The notes under the pieces: generated by a model
Database searches by the model: none
Told to the model about the DNA's origin: nothing
What the model saw: only the letters and a program-made list of their open reading frames with translations
Shown here: one piece after another, positions 1 to 11,761 of the stretch
Layout: each line of letters opens with the position of its first letter
Numbering within the stretch: the stretch's first letter is position 1
Translations under genes and position numbers: made by a program
Assembly: GCA_014843695.1 (NCBI GenBank)
Contig: CM026401.1
Coordinates: 51,701,450-51,765,449, forward strand
Source: Archivesica marissinica
Lineage: Eukaryota > Mollusca > Bivalvia > Venerida > Vesicomyidae
DNA: 64,000 nt
Direction: 5' to 3'

Positions 1-1020
1 TTATGATTGTTTTCTACTGTATATTCAAAGGAATGAAGATTTGTAAATCGGCCGATAGCGGGCGATGTCAAACTTCTCCCCGGGTAGGGAGGATTGTGCA
101 AAACCCCAATTTGCACGAAATGTTTATTATTGTTATATATAAATAGTAATGTATTATATAAATACATTAAACTGTTTCTATATATGGCCAAATGTTTACC
201 ATGTAATATATATATATTTGTTTTATGCATAATCGTCTGCTATTATTTTCGCGCCTAAAATTATCAATCTCGCTTCGCGCGGGAAATGACTTAAGATGTT
301 AGGCCTAATCTCAGTTTATCAAGGCCGTGGTTGCAGGTGTCCAGTTATGTAATACAAAGGCACCGAACTGGTTTGATGGTGTAATATTAGATAACAGGCC
401 GTGGTTGCAGGTGTCCAGTTATGTAATACAAAGGCACCGAACTGGTTTGATGGTGTAATATTAGATAACATAACAGATGTTTAGGAATAACAGATGTTTT
501 AGGAATTGTTATATCATATATACACTGATTCAATCATGTATATAAGAAATGGATTTTATTAACATAAATCAGACACACTAGAGCCTAACTCCAGGAGCGA
601 GAAAGGTCGTGATCTCAATCTAGTATATAGAACATATAAACTGTATTTATGATACTTAGATATTATGGACATTATAAGAAATATAACTTATAAAGATTTG
701 TCGAATAATTAAATTGTTCAGCCATAGAAGAAACATAGAGTTTCGGCGAACCATATAGAAGGTGATTAAAAGTTAATCTAATCAGAAACAGTGATTAGAT
801 TATAGTGATATTGAGTAATGACGGATTAGAAAGATTGGATGTTAAATATACTGTGTAAGCGCATAGTCGGCTCACACAAATGGATTGTTAAATAAGCTTT
901 TAATGATACGATGTATATATATATAGATCACTGATTATATATATATGGATATTTCTGATGCCAATTTAAACAAGATATTATATAGAAGAAATGTAATACT
1001 GTGTTGAGTTATCATTAATA
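1..1020. other. AT-rich intergenic sequence with one 74-bp tandem duplication
   Basis: No coding region is supportable here. The sequence is AT-rich with short (TA)n tracts. One clear structure is a 74-bp unit beginning aggccgtggttgcaggtgtc, present twice head to tail at 322-395 and 396-469 with no difference that I can see. The last part may hold the decayed 5' end of the transposase that follows. Confidence 0.6.
322..469. repeat. 74-bp perfect tandem duplication (two copies)
   Basis: Copies at 322-395 and 396-469 read identically from aggccgtggt to tagataac. A partial third unit does not follow. A shorter repeated string (ataacagatgttt) comes just after the second copy. Confidence 0.9.
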
Positions 1021-1917
1021 CATATAATAACGAAGAAACCCCCTAGACAACTCCAGCGAGTCTACAATAGGATAGACCCTGGTAAGAGCCGTAGCAACCG
1101 AGACATATTATTACGAGAAGAAAAAGGAGAGTTTGCGACACCTGCTACACACACAGCTGCCGTTACTCCTGGGATGACCAACAATCGCATCAGTGCACAC
1201 ACAGTCAAGAACTGGCTCGGTGAACGTGGCATTCGTGCCTATCGGCCATACGTTGGACCCATCCTGACACGACGTCACCGTGACGTACGGCGGGAATGGA
1301 CGACGGAACGTGCTCGCTGGACTCGGTTACAGTGGAATTCGGTGATGTTTAGCGATGAATCGCGGTTCTGTTTGCGTCGAGCGGATGGCAGAGAGCGGGT
1401 ATATCGCAGACGCGGTGAACGTTACGCCGACGCATGTGTACGTCAGGTCGATCTGTTCGGGGGCGGAAGCGTTATGGCGTGGGGCGGTATCACCTTCGGC
1501 AGTCGCACTGAACTGTTAGTGGTGGACGGGAACCTAAACGCCCAGCGGTACTGTGATGAGATCCTTGCGCCAGTTGTTGTGCCGTTCTTTAACGCCAACA
1601 GAAACGTCACACTGTTCCAACAGGACAACGCCAGGTGTCATACTGCTCGGATTTCCACCACATTATTGGAGCAGAACAATATTGAAACCCTGCCGTGGCC
1701 TGCTTTGTCACCAGACTTGTCACCCATAGAACATTTGTGGGATACGTTAGACCGCCGCGTCAGACGACGTCAGCCGGTAACGTTAAACCAACTGAGGGAT
1801 GTTTTGCGTCAGGAGTGGACAAATATTGACCAGCAATAGATTCAGACACTCTTCCGTTCGATGCGACGGCGGTGCATTGCAGTGAGAGACGCAAATGGTG
1901 CCCATACTCGGTATTGA
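1021..1917 (+). pseudogene. Tc1-like DDE transposase, interrupted copy
   Basis: The reading frame matches Tc1/mariner-superfamily transposases (cut-and-paste DNA transposition, nuclear). It opens without a recognisable ATG near 1021, and the first Met is at 1174. The central part carries TVKNWL and RPYVGPILT, as in the Tc1 linker. The catalytic triad is visible as FSDESRF, QQDNARCHTA and SPIEHLWD, with 34 residues between the second Asp and the Glu (DD34E, Tc1 group). A TAG at 1837-1839 interrupts the frame. Beyond it the same frame continues with the expected C-terminus (RSMRRRC, then GAHTRY) to a TGA at 1915-1917. The N-terminal paired-type DNA-binding region is missing or unrecognisable and I found no terminal inverted repeats. 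The family is usually about 340 residues, so this is a truncated, inactive copy. Confidence 0.85.
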
Positions 1918-2798
1918 CGTCTGTGTGAAAACTGCATTAGACCCCTGTCCGACGAATTACGTCATCACGCAACAGACAGTATCGGAGGCTCATTATGCTT
2001 TATGTGCTCCTCTTTCAAACATGTTGGACTATCATCTTATGAATTTTCAAAGAATTTTCTTAATAAATGTTGAAATTATAGACACATAAACACCAGGTAT
2101 CGTTTCTTTTTTGACTCAGTATATATATATAACAATAAAAACTATTACATATTTATATATATGAACAGAAGAACGATTGGAATTTCACTCTGCGTAATAC
2201 ACACTCGGATAGTGTATTGAGTGAACGTATATAAATATGTAATAGAAGGACGATTGAAAACTCACTCTGCATAATACACACTCGGATAGTGTTCAATACA
2301 CTGTGAATGTATATAAATTATAAATTGCATACTTTAGTAATTAAACATGTTGACAATAACATGAAACACTGTCCAACATAATGGGAAAAAGATCAACTAT
2401 TACATATAATGATATAAATATGTAATAGAAGAACAATTCGCTCTGCATAATACACACTCGGATAGCGTATTGAGTGAACGTATATAAACTATAAAGTTCA
2501 TAAACTATAAAGTTCACGCTAACACGAAACCCTGTCCAACATAATAGTATATATACCACATCCCTGCTGGAACATCTGCGAATCATATGGGAACCAATTA
2601 TTGTTGCAGAATTTCAGCTGCGTAAATAGATTGAACTGGCCATTTCTGAATTCCAGCTCAAGCATGTATTTCTATGCGCACACCAGTGAAAGCTTGGAAC
2701 TAGTTCCCTGAAAACAATTGGACAATATTAATACCCATAATATGAATACATAGCAGTAATTCTTATCACATAAATTCCCATTCGTACAGAAAAAATAG
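1918..2798. other. Non-coding, with a degenerate dispersed repeat
   Basis: Nothing here is convincingly coding. The string taatacacactcggatag recurs at about 2195, 2271 and 2449, each time near a gtatataaa-type motif and an aatatgtaatagaag block, so the stretch is a decayed set of tandem or interspersed units. The segment just after the transposase (to about 2105) resembles the 3' flank of a Tc1-type element, but no terminal repeat is visible. Confidence 0.5.
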
Positions 2799-3260
2799 GG
2801 TTTGCCTTAATAGCGCAAACAAGAATTTTCGGCGAAAACAGCGAAAACGGCGAAAACAAGACTAATTTTCCAAAATATCTACATGAGCTGCCTATGAAAT
2901 GAAATTAAATCAATCTAATGGTGATTATATGCATTTATCCATCTCAAATAAATATGTTTTACAAGAAAATGTCCTTAGTGGTCCGAAATAAATGCCTATT
3001 TCCACTACGATGCGTCTGGCGAAAACAAGATTCGCGATTTTCAAAAGAAAATGAAAATATACATTTTTTCGGGTAATTCAGGATTATTTTTTGTAAAACA
3101 TAAACATATGAGATGAATAAATACATATAATCGTCATTTCACTGATTTATTTTCATTTATTAGGCATTTAAAATAGCTTTTTTAGAAAAAAAAATCTTCT
3201 TGTTTTCGCCGTTTTCGCTGTTTTCCCCGAAAATTCTTGTTTGCGCTATTAAGGCAAACC
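2799..3260. mobile_element. Long-palindrome MITE with GCGAAAAC-rich arms
   Basis: The outer arms 2799-2861 and 3198-3260 are inverted copies of 63 bp with a single mismatch. Both begin ggtttgccttaatagcgcaa and contain the iterated octamer gcgaaaac. Inside them the inverted symmetry continues imperfectly: ataaatatgttttacaa on the left faces ttgtaaaacataaacatatg on the right, and gtgattatatgcatttatcc faces its near complement. The whole 462-bp unit could therefore fold into one long hairpin. No open frame is present. A possible short target duplication (aaaaata) flanks it. The superfamily is not recognised. Confidence 0.8.
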
Positions 3261-3627
3261 GGAAAAATACACTTCGGTTTTTGTAACTCTCCTAAATTAA
3301 TAGAACACCAGTCTTAGGTTCAGGTCGTGGCGTGGTGTTTGGAACAGCGGGTGTAATTGTCAGCTGCATGTATTCATTATAGTGGTTTCATTTAGTGTAT
3401 GCAACTATATGATTTATTTTTTCTTTTCTTGTCAAAATACGTCATTTAGTTTAATTTTACACTAATTTTACACTAATGTGACGTTCTGGTGCGGGCCGTT
3501 TTCTATTGTTGTTAAAACGTGATGCCCAAACCATTTGTATTATCTTGCTATGTTCGTGTACTTATGCTTTGTATATTATAATTATCATGCTGAATGCAAT
3601 AAAACATGATTAAACTATGACCAGTAC
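3261..3627. other. Non-coding AT-rich sequence
   Basis: I see no coding frame, repeat or RNA gene that can be supported in this stretch. Confidence 0.5.
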
Positions 3628-3776
3628 TTGGTGCCCAAACCTCCGTAAGAAACTGCCAACTTTTTGTATAAAGAGACACGGTCTGAGTGGGGCTCGTACC
3701 CGTGACCATCAGTGACGATATATTACAGTGGTATGCAAGTCAGAGGCATTAACCACTCGACCACGGAGGCGGACGA
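3628..3776 (-). mobile_element. tRNA-derived SINE, family B (5' part)
   Basis: Read on the - strand it begins cgcctccgtggtcgagtggt, a Ser/Leu-type tRNA head with an A-box-like start and a B-box-like segment around ggtacgagcccc. The body ends with the family signature seen on the + strand as cctccgtaagaaactgcc. Further copies of this family lie near 4.2, 13.4, 16.6 and 55.5 kb. Confidence 0.75.
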
Positions 3777-3779
3777 TAT

Positions 3780-3836
3780 ATGTGTTTTACGTTTATTAAT
3801 CGTCGCTACCGGTTGCCCATACCTAACCCAACCCTA
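3780..3836 (-). mobile_element. SINE 3' tail fragment
   Basis: The + strand reads gttttacgtttattaatcgt and then cgctaccggttgcccata. This is the reverse complement of the 3' tail shared by SINE families A and B in this window. Only the tail is preserved. Confidence 0.7.
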
Positions 3837-4043
3837 CTTCGCATTTAAATGAATCCTTTCTCCCGCTTATGTAATTGTATATGACACGTGCTCTCGGGAT
3901 TTTCCAGTATACATATGTATGTAGCAACTATGAATGCTCACTGAATTAATATATACATGCCGAATGTGACTGCTGCCCTATCATTCATTATGGTCAGACT
4001 ATGTCAGACTGTATGGTCTCCGGCCAGTGTTCCGTATTCGTTC

Positions 4044-4317
4044 CAATATGTGTTTTACGTACATGTATATTTATCGCCGCTACAGGTTGCCCATATGAGC
4101 GACGATCAGTTTACCCAACATCATGTTTCCCGGGCAGGCTCCAGCGGTTAACTAGTGCTTGGTGCAAGACGTAAGACACTGCCAACGTTTTCATATAAAA
4201 AGACAAGGTCTGAGCGGGGCTCGAACCCGTGACCATCAATGATGGTGGTATGCAAGTCTGCAAGGTATACCGTGGTATGCAAGTCAGCGACATTAACCAC
4301 TCGATCACGGAGTCGGA
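4044..4317 (-). mobile_element. tRNA-derived SINE, family B (near full length)
   Basis: On the - strand a Ser/Leu-type tRNA head (ccgtgatcgagtggttaa) is followed by the B-box region gggttcgagccccgct, the family body (cttacgtcttgcaccaagca) and the 3' tail (cgctcatatgggcaacctgt and onward). The anticodon-arm region contains a small internal duplication of the gtatgcaagtc segment. Confidence 0.8.
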
Positions 4318-4824
4318 CAATTCGTACCAATATCCAAATTAATAGCGGGAAAAGAACATTAATTAGAAGGATGTTTGACACATGGGCACGAAATGGATAC
4401 CGAGTCGATGGCTGTTGACACATCTCCGTTTACACATACCGATGTATTAGATACTGACTAGAATGCTGTTGACATATGTCGACGTAGCAGATATATTTCC
4501 GTGACAATTTCTTTCCTCAAACTGGGATTTCTGACAAAGTTATGTCAGGCCCGTAGCCACACTGAGGCACACCGAGTTAAAATTTCCAAAGCAAAAAAAC
4601 AAAAAGGAAAAAGGAAATAAATAAAATGAAAAAAATATCCCTTTGCTGTATAAAATGTTGACTTGTAGAGAGCTCAAAGGTCAGTACAGAACTATACGTC
4701 TAAACTCATTAAATCAGAAAACACAGGGACTCGCTTCTATACCCCAACAATTTTAAGGGGGACCATGCCCCCGGACCCCTAGATTGCCTCGGTTGAATCT
4801 TGCCTCTGGCTACGGTACTGTATG
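4318..4824. other. Non-coding sequence
   Basis: There is no supportable gene. An A-rich run at about 4590-4630 could be the remnant of a retroposon tail. Confidence 0.45.
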
Positions 4825-4953
4825 TACAGTCAAACCTGTCTTAAGCAGCCAGTCACATAAAATGGCTGCTTAGCACAGGTGGCTGCTTAATAGTGGTCAA
4901 ATGTATAATATTGGGAATCTGTAAACTGGCTGCTTAATACAGGTTTGACTGTA
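4825..4953. mobile_element. TA-flanked MITE, copy 1
   Basis: The termini cagtcaaacctgt (4827) and acaggtttgactg (ending 4951) are exact inverted repeats, bordered by TA on both sides. Inside, the word ggctgctta recurs several times. A second longer copy is at 22473-22654. The TA duplication fits Tc1/mariner or another TA-targeting superfamily; I cannot say which. Confidence 0.8.
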
Positions 4954-4988
4954 AGTACATTTTGATATTATGTTTCTTTCTGCTTCGT

Positions 4989-5150
4989 TGACGCCCCCTG
5001 AAGAGATTAATCATTTTAGATTTTGGAGGATAGCGCATGATACAGACAGAGACCCATTCCAGAGTCTCCTCTGGTTCTTTTACGTGCATGGTGTAAAGCA
5101 CCGACACGAGACCTCGGCTTAGCGCCCGTCTGAAAGACTGTAAATAGTTT
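4989..5150 (-). mobile_element. SINE family A, 5'-truncated
   Basis: The + strand shows the reverse complement of the family A 3' half: cctgaagagattaatcattt, then the ggttcttttacgtgcatggt block, then the conserved central domain up to gtctgaaagactgt. The tRNA head is absent. Confidence 0.8.
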
Positions 5151-5849
5151 AATCATATTTTATTGCATTCTTTATATTCAATGTACAATACAACTCAACT
5201 GTACACACATGTCACGGGTGAATTAGGGTTGGGCCACAAGTTTTAACAACATTAGTTTCAGCCCGCCCCGACATACTATATTGTAATGTATCATATATCG
5301 CCCCCACACAACTTCAGTCCGGTGCCTCCGTAAGTATATACATTTATTAGTAAATTTATTTGTTGGAGGATATAGTGAGATACAGACAACGCTCCAGTTC
5401 CAGAACCATCTCCGGTTATCTCGAAGTCGGATCAAAGTCTCGTTTTAGATACCATTGATGTAATTAAACCACTCACATCTCAGTGCAAAAGTTTCATAAA
5501 TATATCTAAGTTATAACTACATAACACCGACTAGATGGCTATGATATAATCGTTCGTATAGTTTGTTGAAATCGTAAATCAAGATAGTTTTGACAAGTTG
5601 TATTTGTCATTTCATTATGCAAGTGCGTCTCGAAGAAACATAATTGATATACGCTAGCAATTATATAGCAATTAGTGCAAACAGCGTGCATAGAATACCT
5701 ACATCACATAATACAGCCTGTGTGATTTAATAAATAGTAATACGTTTACATTTGAGCGAAGGCGCCACAAGAACTTGTTATGGATACAATGAATAATAAT
5801 TTATTAGAGACACAATCCAGTACGGAACTGAACAACACAAAACCCATGT
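5151..5849. other. Non-coding sequence
   Basis: No supportable coding frame. The segment 5290-5425 (gcccccacacaactt, then cctccgtaagtatata) resembles 19220-19310, which suggests a low-copy dispersed repeat. Confidence 0.45.
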
Positions 5850-6818
5850 ATGCTTACAGTACCTATGGATGTACACCCAATGTTTATATACCTAATGTTC
5901 AATAACAACCCATCCTACTGGTTGCCTTTGGTTCACCCGCTGTTCAATAACAACCCACTCTACTGATTGCCGTTTATATACCTAATGTTCAATAACAACC
6001 CACTCTACTGATTGCCGTTTATATACCTAATGTTCAATAACAACCCACTCTACTGATTGCCGTTTATATACCTAATGTTCAATAACAACCCATCATACTG
6101 ATTGCCTTTGGTTCACCCGCTGTTCAATAACAACCCACTCTACTGATTGCCGTTTGTTTACCTAATGTTCAATAACAACCCATCCTACTGATTGCCTTTG
6201 GTTTACCTAATGTTCAATAACAACCCACTCTACTGATTGCCGTTTGTTTACCTAATGTTCAATAACAACCCACTCTACTGATTGCCGTTTGTTTACCTAA
6301 TGTTCAATAACAACCCATCATACTGATTGCCGTTTGTTTACCTAATGTTCAATAACAACCCACTCTACTGATTGCCTTTGGTTTACCTAATGTTCAATAA
6401 CAACCCATCCTACTGATTGCCGTTGGTTCGTCACTTACAGTACCTATGGGTATAGACCTTAATACACCCAATGTTCAATAACAACCCACTCTACTGATTG
6501 CCTTTGGTTTACCTAATGTTCAATAACAACCCATCCTACTGATTGCCGTTGGTTCGTCACTTTCAGTACCTATGGATATAGACCTTTATATACCCAATGT
6601 TCAATAACAACCCATCCTACTGATTGCCGTTGGTTCGTCACTTACAGTACCTTTGGGTATAGACCTTTATACACCCAATGTTCAATAACAACCCATCCTA
6701 CTGATTGCCGTTGGTTCGTCACTTACAGTACCTTTGGGTATAGACCTTTATACACCCAATGTTCAATAACAACACATCCTACTGATTTGCCTTTGGTTCG
6801 TCACTTACAGTTTCTAGG
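5850..6818. repeat. Minisatellite with 45-bp units grading into 81-bp units
   Basis: The core unit is tgttcaataacaacccactc, then tactgattgccg and a variable tail (tttatatacctaa or tttgtttacctaa), 45 bp in total. From about 6400 the unit grows to 81 bp by inclusion of a ttcgtcacttacagtacct segment ending in acacccaa. The same segment starts the array at about 5854. There are about 20 units, highly conserved in the core. Confidence 0.9.
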
Positions 6819-6875
6819 ATGTTATAACCCAGCACACACGGTGTTATGACGCAAACATAAAAAGGAACATAATCA

Positions 6876-9800
6876 GTGTACCAGGAGTGTACCAGGAGTG
6901 TACCAGGAGTGTACTAGGAGTGTACCAGGAGTATACCAAGAGTGTACCAGGAGTATACCAGCAGTATACCAGGAGTGTACTAGGAGTATACCAGGAGTGT
7001 ACCAGCAGTATACCAGGAGTGTACTAGGAATATACCAGCAGTATACCAGGAGTGTACCAGGAGTATACCAGGAGTATACCAGGAGTGTACTAGGAGTGTA
7101 CCAGGAGTATACCAGGAGTGTACTAGGAGTATACCAGCAGTATACCAGGAGTGTACCAGGAGTATACTAGGAGTGTACTAGGAGTGTACCAAGAGTATAC
7201 AAGGAGTGTACCAGGAGTATACCAGCAGTATACCAGGAGTGTACCAGGAGTGTACCAGCAGTATACCAGGAGTATACCAGGAGTGTCCCAGCAGTATACC
7301 AGGTGTGTACTAGGAGTATACCAGGAGTGTACCAGCAGTATACCAGGAGTGTACTAGGAGTATACCAGGAGTGTACCAGCAGTATACCAGGTGTGTACCA
7401 GCAGTATACCAGGTGTGTACCAGGAGTATACCAGGAGTGTACCAGCAGTATACCAGGAGTGTACCAGGAGTGTACTAGGAGTGTACCAGGAGTATACCAG
7501 GAGTGTACTAGGAGTGTACCAGGATTGTACTAGGAATATACCAGGAGTGTACCAGGAGTGTACCAGCAGTATATCAGGAGTGTACCAGGAGTGTACCAGG
7601 AGTATACCAGGAGTGTACTAGGAGTATACCAGGATTGTACCAGGAGTATACCAGGAGTGTACCAGGAGTGTACCAGCAGTATACCAGGAGTGTACCAGGA
7701 GTATACCAGGAGTGTACTAGGAGTATACCAGGATTGTACCAGGAGTATACCAGGAGTGTACCAGGAGTGTACCAGCAGTATACCAGGAGTGTACCAGGAG
7801 TGTACCAGCAGTATACCAGGAGTATACCAGGAGTGTACCAGCAGTATACCAGGAGTGTACTAGGAGTATACCAGGAGTGTACCAGCAGTATACCAGGAGT
7901 GTACCAGGAGTGTACCAGCAGTATACCAGGAGTGTACTAGGAGTGTACCAGGAGTATACCAGGAGTATACCAGGAGTGTACCAGGAGTATACCAGGAGTA
8001 TACCAGGAGTATACCAGGAGTATACCAGGAGTATACAAGGAGTGTACCAGGAGTGTACCAGCAGTATACCAGGAGTGTACCAGGAGTGTACCAGGAGTGT
8101 ACCAGGAGTATACAAGGAGTGTACCAGGCGTGTACCAGGAGTGTACCAGGAGTGTACTAGGAGTGTACCAGGCGTGTACACGGAGTATACAAGGAGTGTA
8201 CCAGGAGTGTACCAGGAGTGTACCAGGAGTGTACCAGGAGTGTACCAGGAGTGTATCAGGAGTATACCAGGAGTATACAAGGCGTGTATCAGGAGTGTAT
8301 AAGGAGTATACCAGGAGTGTACCAGGAGTGTACTAGGGGTGTACCAGGAGTGTACCAGGAGTGTACCAGCAGTGTACCAGCATTATACCAGGAGTGTACT
8401 AGGAGTGTTACCAGCAGTATACCAGGTGTGTACTAGGAGTGTACCAGCAGTATACCAGGAGTGTACCAGGAGTGTACTAGGAATATACCAGGAGTGTACC
8501 AGGAGTGTAACTGCAGTATACCAGGAGTGTACCAGGAGTGTACTAGGAGTATACCAGGAGTGTACCAGGAGTATACCAGGAGTATACAAGAAGTGTACCA
8601 GGAGCATACCAGGAGTATACCAGGAGTGTACCAGGAGTGTACCAGCAGTATACCAGGAGTGTACCAGGTTTACACAAGGAGTGTACCAGGCGTGTACCAG
8701 GAGTGTACCAGGAGTGTACTAGGAGTGTACCAGGCGTGTACAAGGAGTATACAAGGAGTGTACCAGGAGTGTACGAGGAGTGTACCAGGAGTGTACCAGG
8801 AGTATACCAGGAGTGTACTAGGAGTGTACCAGGAGTGTACCAGGAGTGTACTAGGGGTGTACCAGGAGTATACCAGCAGTATACCAGGAGTGTACCAGGA
8901 GTGTACCAGCAGTATACCAGGAGTGTACTAGGAGTGTACCAGCAGTATACCAGGAGTGTACCAGCAGTATACCAGGAGTGTACCAGGAGTGTACTAGGAG
9001 TATACCAGGAGTGTACTAGGAGTATACCAGGAGTGTACCAGGAGTATACCAGGAGTATACCAGGAGTGTACTAGGAGTATACCAGGAGTATACCAGCAGT
9101 ATACCAGGAGTGTACCAGGAGTATACCAGCAGTATACCAGGAGTGTACCAGGAGTGTACCAGGAATGTACTAGGAGTATACCAGGAGTGTACTAGGAGTA
9201 TACCAGGAGTGTACCAGCAGTATACCAGGAGTGTACTAGGAGTATACAAGGCGTGTATCAGGAGTATACCAGGAGTGTACCAGGAGTATACCAGCAGTAT
9301 ACCAGGAGTGTACCAGGAGTGTACTAGGAGTATACCAGGAGTGTACCAGCAGTATACCAGGAGTGTACTAGGAGTATACCAGGAGTGTATCAGGAGTTAC
9401 AAGGAGTGTACAAAGAGTATACCAGGAGTATATCAGGAGTATACCAGGAGTGTGCCAGGAGTGTACTAGGAGTATACCAGGAGTGTACTAGGAGTGTGCC
9501 AGGGGTATACCAGGAGTGTACCAGGAGTGTACCAAGAGTGTACCAGGAGTGTGCCAGGAGTGTACCAGGAGTATACCAGGAGTATACCAGGAGTGTACCA
9601 GGAGTGTACCAGGAGTATACCAGGAGTATACCAGGAGTGTACCAGGAGTGTACCAGGAGTGTACCATGAGTGTACAAGGAGTGTGCCAGGAGTATACAAG
9701 GAGTGTACCAGGAGTGTACCAGGAGTTACAAGGAGTGTACCAGCAGTATACCAGGAGTGTACCAGGAGTGTACCAGGAGTATACCAGGAGTGTACCAGGA

Positions 9801-10494
9801 GTGTACCAGGAGTGTACTAGGAGTATACCAGGAGTGTACAGGAGTGTGCCAGGAGTATACCAGGAGTGTACCAGGAGTGTACCAGGAGTATACCAGGAGT
9901 ATACCAGGAGTGTGCCAGGAGTGTACCAGGAGTGTACCAGGAGTGTACCAGGAGTGTACTAGGAGTATACCAGGAGTGTACCAGGAGTGTGCCAGGAGTA
10001 CCAGGAGTGTACCAGGAGTGTACGAGGAGTGTACCAGGAGTGTACCAGGAGTGTACCAGGAGTTACAAGGTGTGTACCAGCAGTATACCAGGAGTGTACC
10101 AGGATTGTACCAGGAGTATACCAGGAGTGTACCAGGAGTGTACCAGGAGTATACCAGGAGTGTACTAGGAGTATACCAGGAGTGTACTAGGAGTGTACCA
10201 GGAGTATACCAGGAGTGTACCAGGAGTATACCAGGAGTGTGCCAGGAGTGTACCAGGAGTGTACCAGGAGTGTACCAGGAGTTACAAGGAGTGTACCAGG
10301 AGTGTACCAAGAGTGTACTAGGAGTGTACTAGGAGCATACCAGGAGTGTACCAGGAGTGTACCAGGAGTGTACCAGGAGTGTACTAGGAGTGTACCAGGA
10401 TTATACCAGGAGTGTACCAGGAGTGTACCAGGAGAATACAATGAGTGTACCAGGAGTATACCAGGAGTGTACCAGGAGTGTATCAGGAGTATAC
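6876..10494. repeat. 11-bp minisatellite, about 330 units, 3.6 kb
   Basis: The unit is gtaccaggagt, with the common variants ataccaggagt, gtaccagcagt and gtactaggagt. Variants recur in blocks, which shows higher-order structure (for example the taccagcagtataccagg pair). Because 11 is not a multiple of 3 and the unit holds no stop in any phase, long open frames appear on the + strand in all three phases (an 11-residue repeat like VYQECTRSVPG) and on the - strand (like SWYTPGTLLVH). I do not regard these as genes. Rare indels such as ggagttacaaggagt shift the phase. Confidence 0.95.
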
Positions 10495-10574
10495 ATTGTA
10501 TTCAAGTTATTTTTTGTTGAGTTAAAGACAGCTTAATGCCAAATTTGACTTTGAAGTTCAATCGCTGTCTGCTT

Positions 10575-10715
10575 AAGGACAGTCGGTGATTCTACCCGGT
10601 CAGCCACCAGTGCCTGCACTACCGCTCGGTGGGCACCCGGGAGTCTTCCTCCACCAATAATATCTAGAGAGTCGCCATATGATGTAAGCGGTTGATGCGG
10701 CTTGAACCCCAAACA
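10575..10715 (+). mobile_element. SINE-like dispersed repeat, family E (3' part)
   Basis: The segment agtcggtgattctacccggt and the later tcttcctccaccaataatat match 39180-39260, where they follow a tRNA-like head. The continuation (catatgatgtaagcggttga) resembles 20060-20085. Confidence 0.6.
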
Positions 10716-11585
10716 CAAACAAACGATACTGCTATATCTATAATGGTGATGAAATGTGCTGATAACTCGCGTGTCAATCCGGTGAATATATGAAGTGAGA
10801 GACGAGAGGCATTCAAAACCCATCTTGATAGCGTGTTTGGACACCCATCATGTTGCTGTACAGTTTTTAATAGAAATGATGAAACGTTGCAGAATTCTAT
10901 GTAAAAAGGTATCATCTTACCATTAAAGCAGCATTACATCGTAATAAAGGATGTTTTGGGTAAAATATAAATACTAATATGTGTGTGTTTACAAAAATCG
11001 AAATAATCGCTCAGAAACGATAAAATTCCAAAATATTTAAGCCGTCGTATACGCGAATTTGTTTATCAACACACGAAATTTAAACACGCACAGTGCGCAT
11101 GCGTGAAACAACAGAGGATGTAGAAAACAACGTATATATTTTGAACATGAAAGACTATCTATCTATCTTCCTCTAATGTCGAACCCCTCGCGGGGATGTA
11201 GAAATGTCCCCAAAATACTTAGCTAACAGAGGTATGAATCAACATATCAAGTAATTTAATTAAAAAAGACAACGTGGGACAAATGGGGACGATGCATTCC
11301 GAATGTAAACAAGTGCGGACGATGCGTTCCGGTTGTAAACAAGTGCGTGACCAATCGACTCGGAAAGTCCTACTTTCGGTTTCGAGTTTGTTTTATCGCT
11401 GTTTACCAAATGAACATAAGCATACAAAGTATAATGTTAGAATGTGTAGCAGCATTGCTACTCATATTCAAAACATGAATTTTTCAAATATCTTTTATTT
11501 CATACGATGTAATGCTGCTTTAAATAAAAATTTAATGTACGTTTATAAAATGTCCGCGTGTTGACTATTTTGAAAACCGATCATT
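10716..11585. other. Non-coding sequence
   Basis: No gene is supportable. A short (CTAT)n run lies near 11156. The string aacccctcgcggggatgtag near 11186 resembles aaccccttgcggggacctat near 31410, so it is probably part of a dispersed repeat. Confidence 0.45.
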
Positions 11586-11609
11586 TTACAAATTCCAACC
11601 AGGACATGT

Positions 11610-11692
<83 letters not shown>

Positions 11693-11693
11693 A

Positions 11694-11761
<68 letters not shown>

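Noticed and set aside
6898..10520. Dozens of long repeat-encoded reading frames on both strands
   Set aside because: They are all read from one 11-bp satellite without stops in any phase. Many phases overlap and shift, and there are no start, splice or signal features, so they are not listed as genes.
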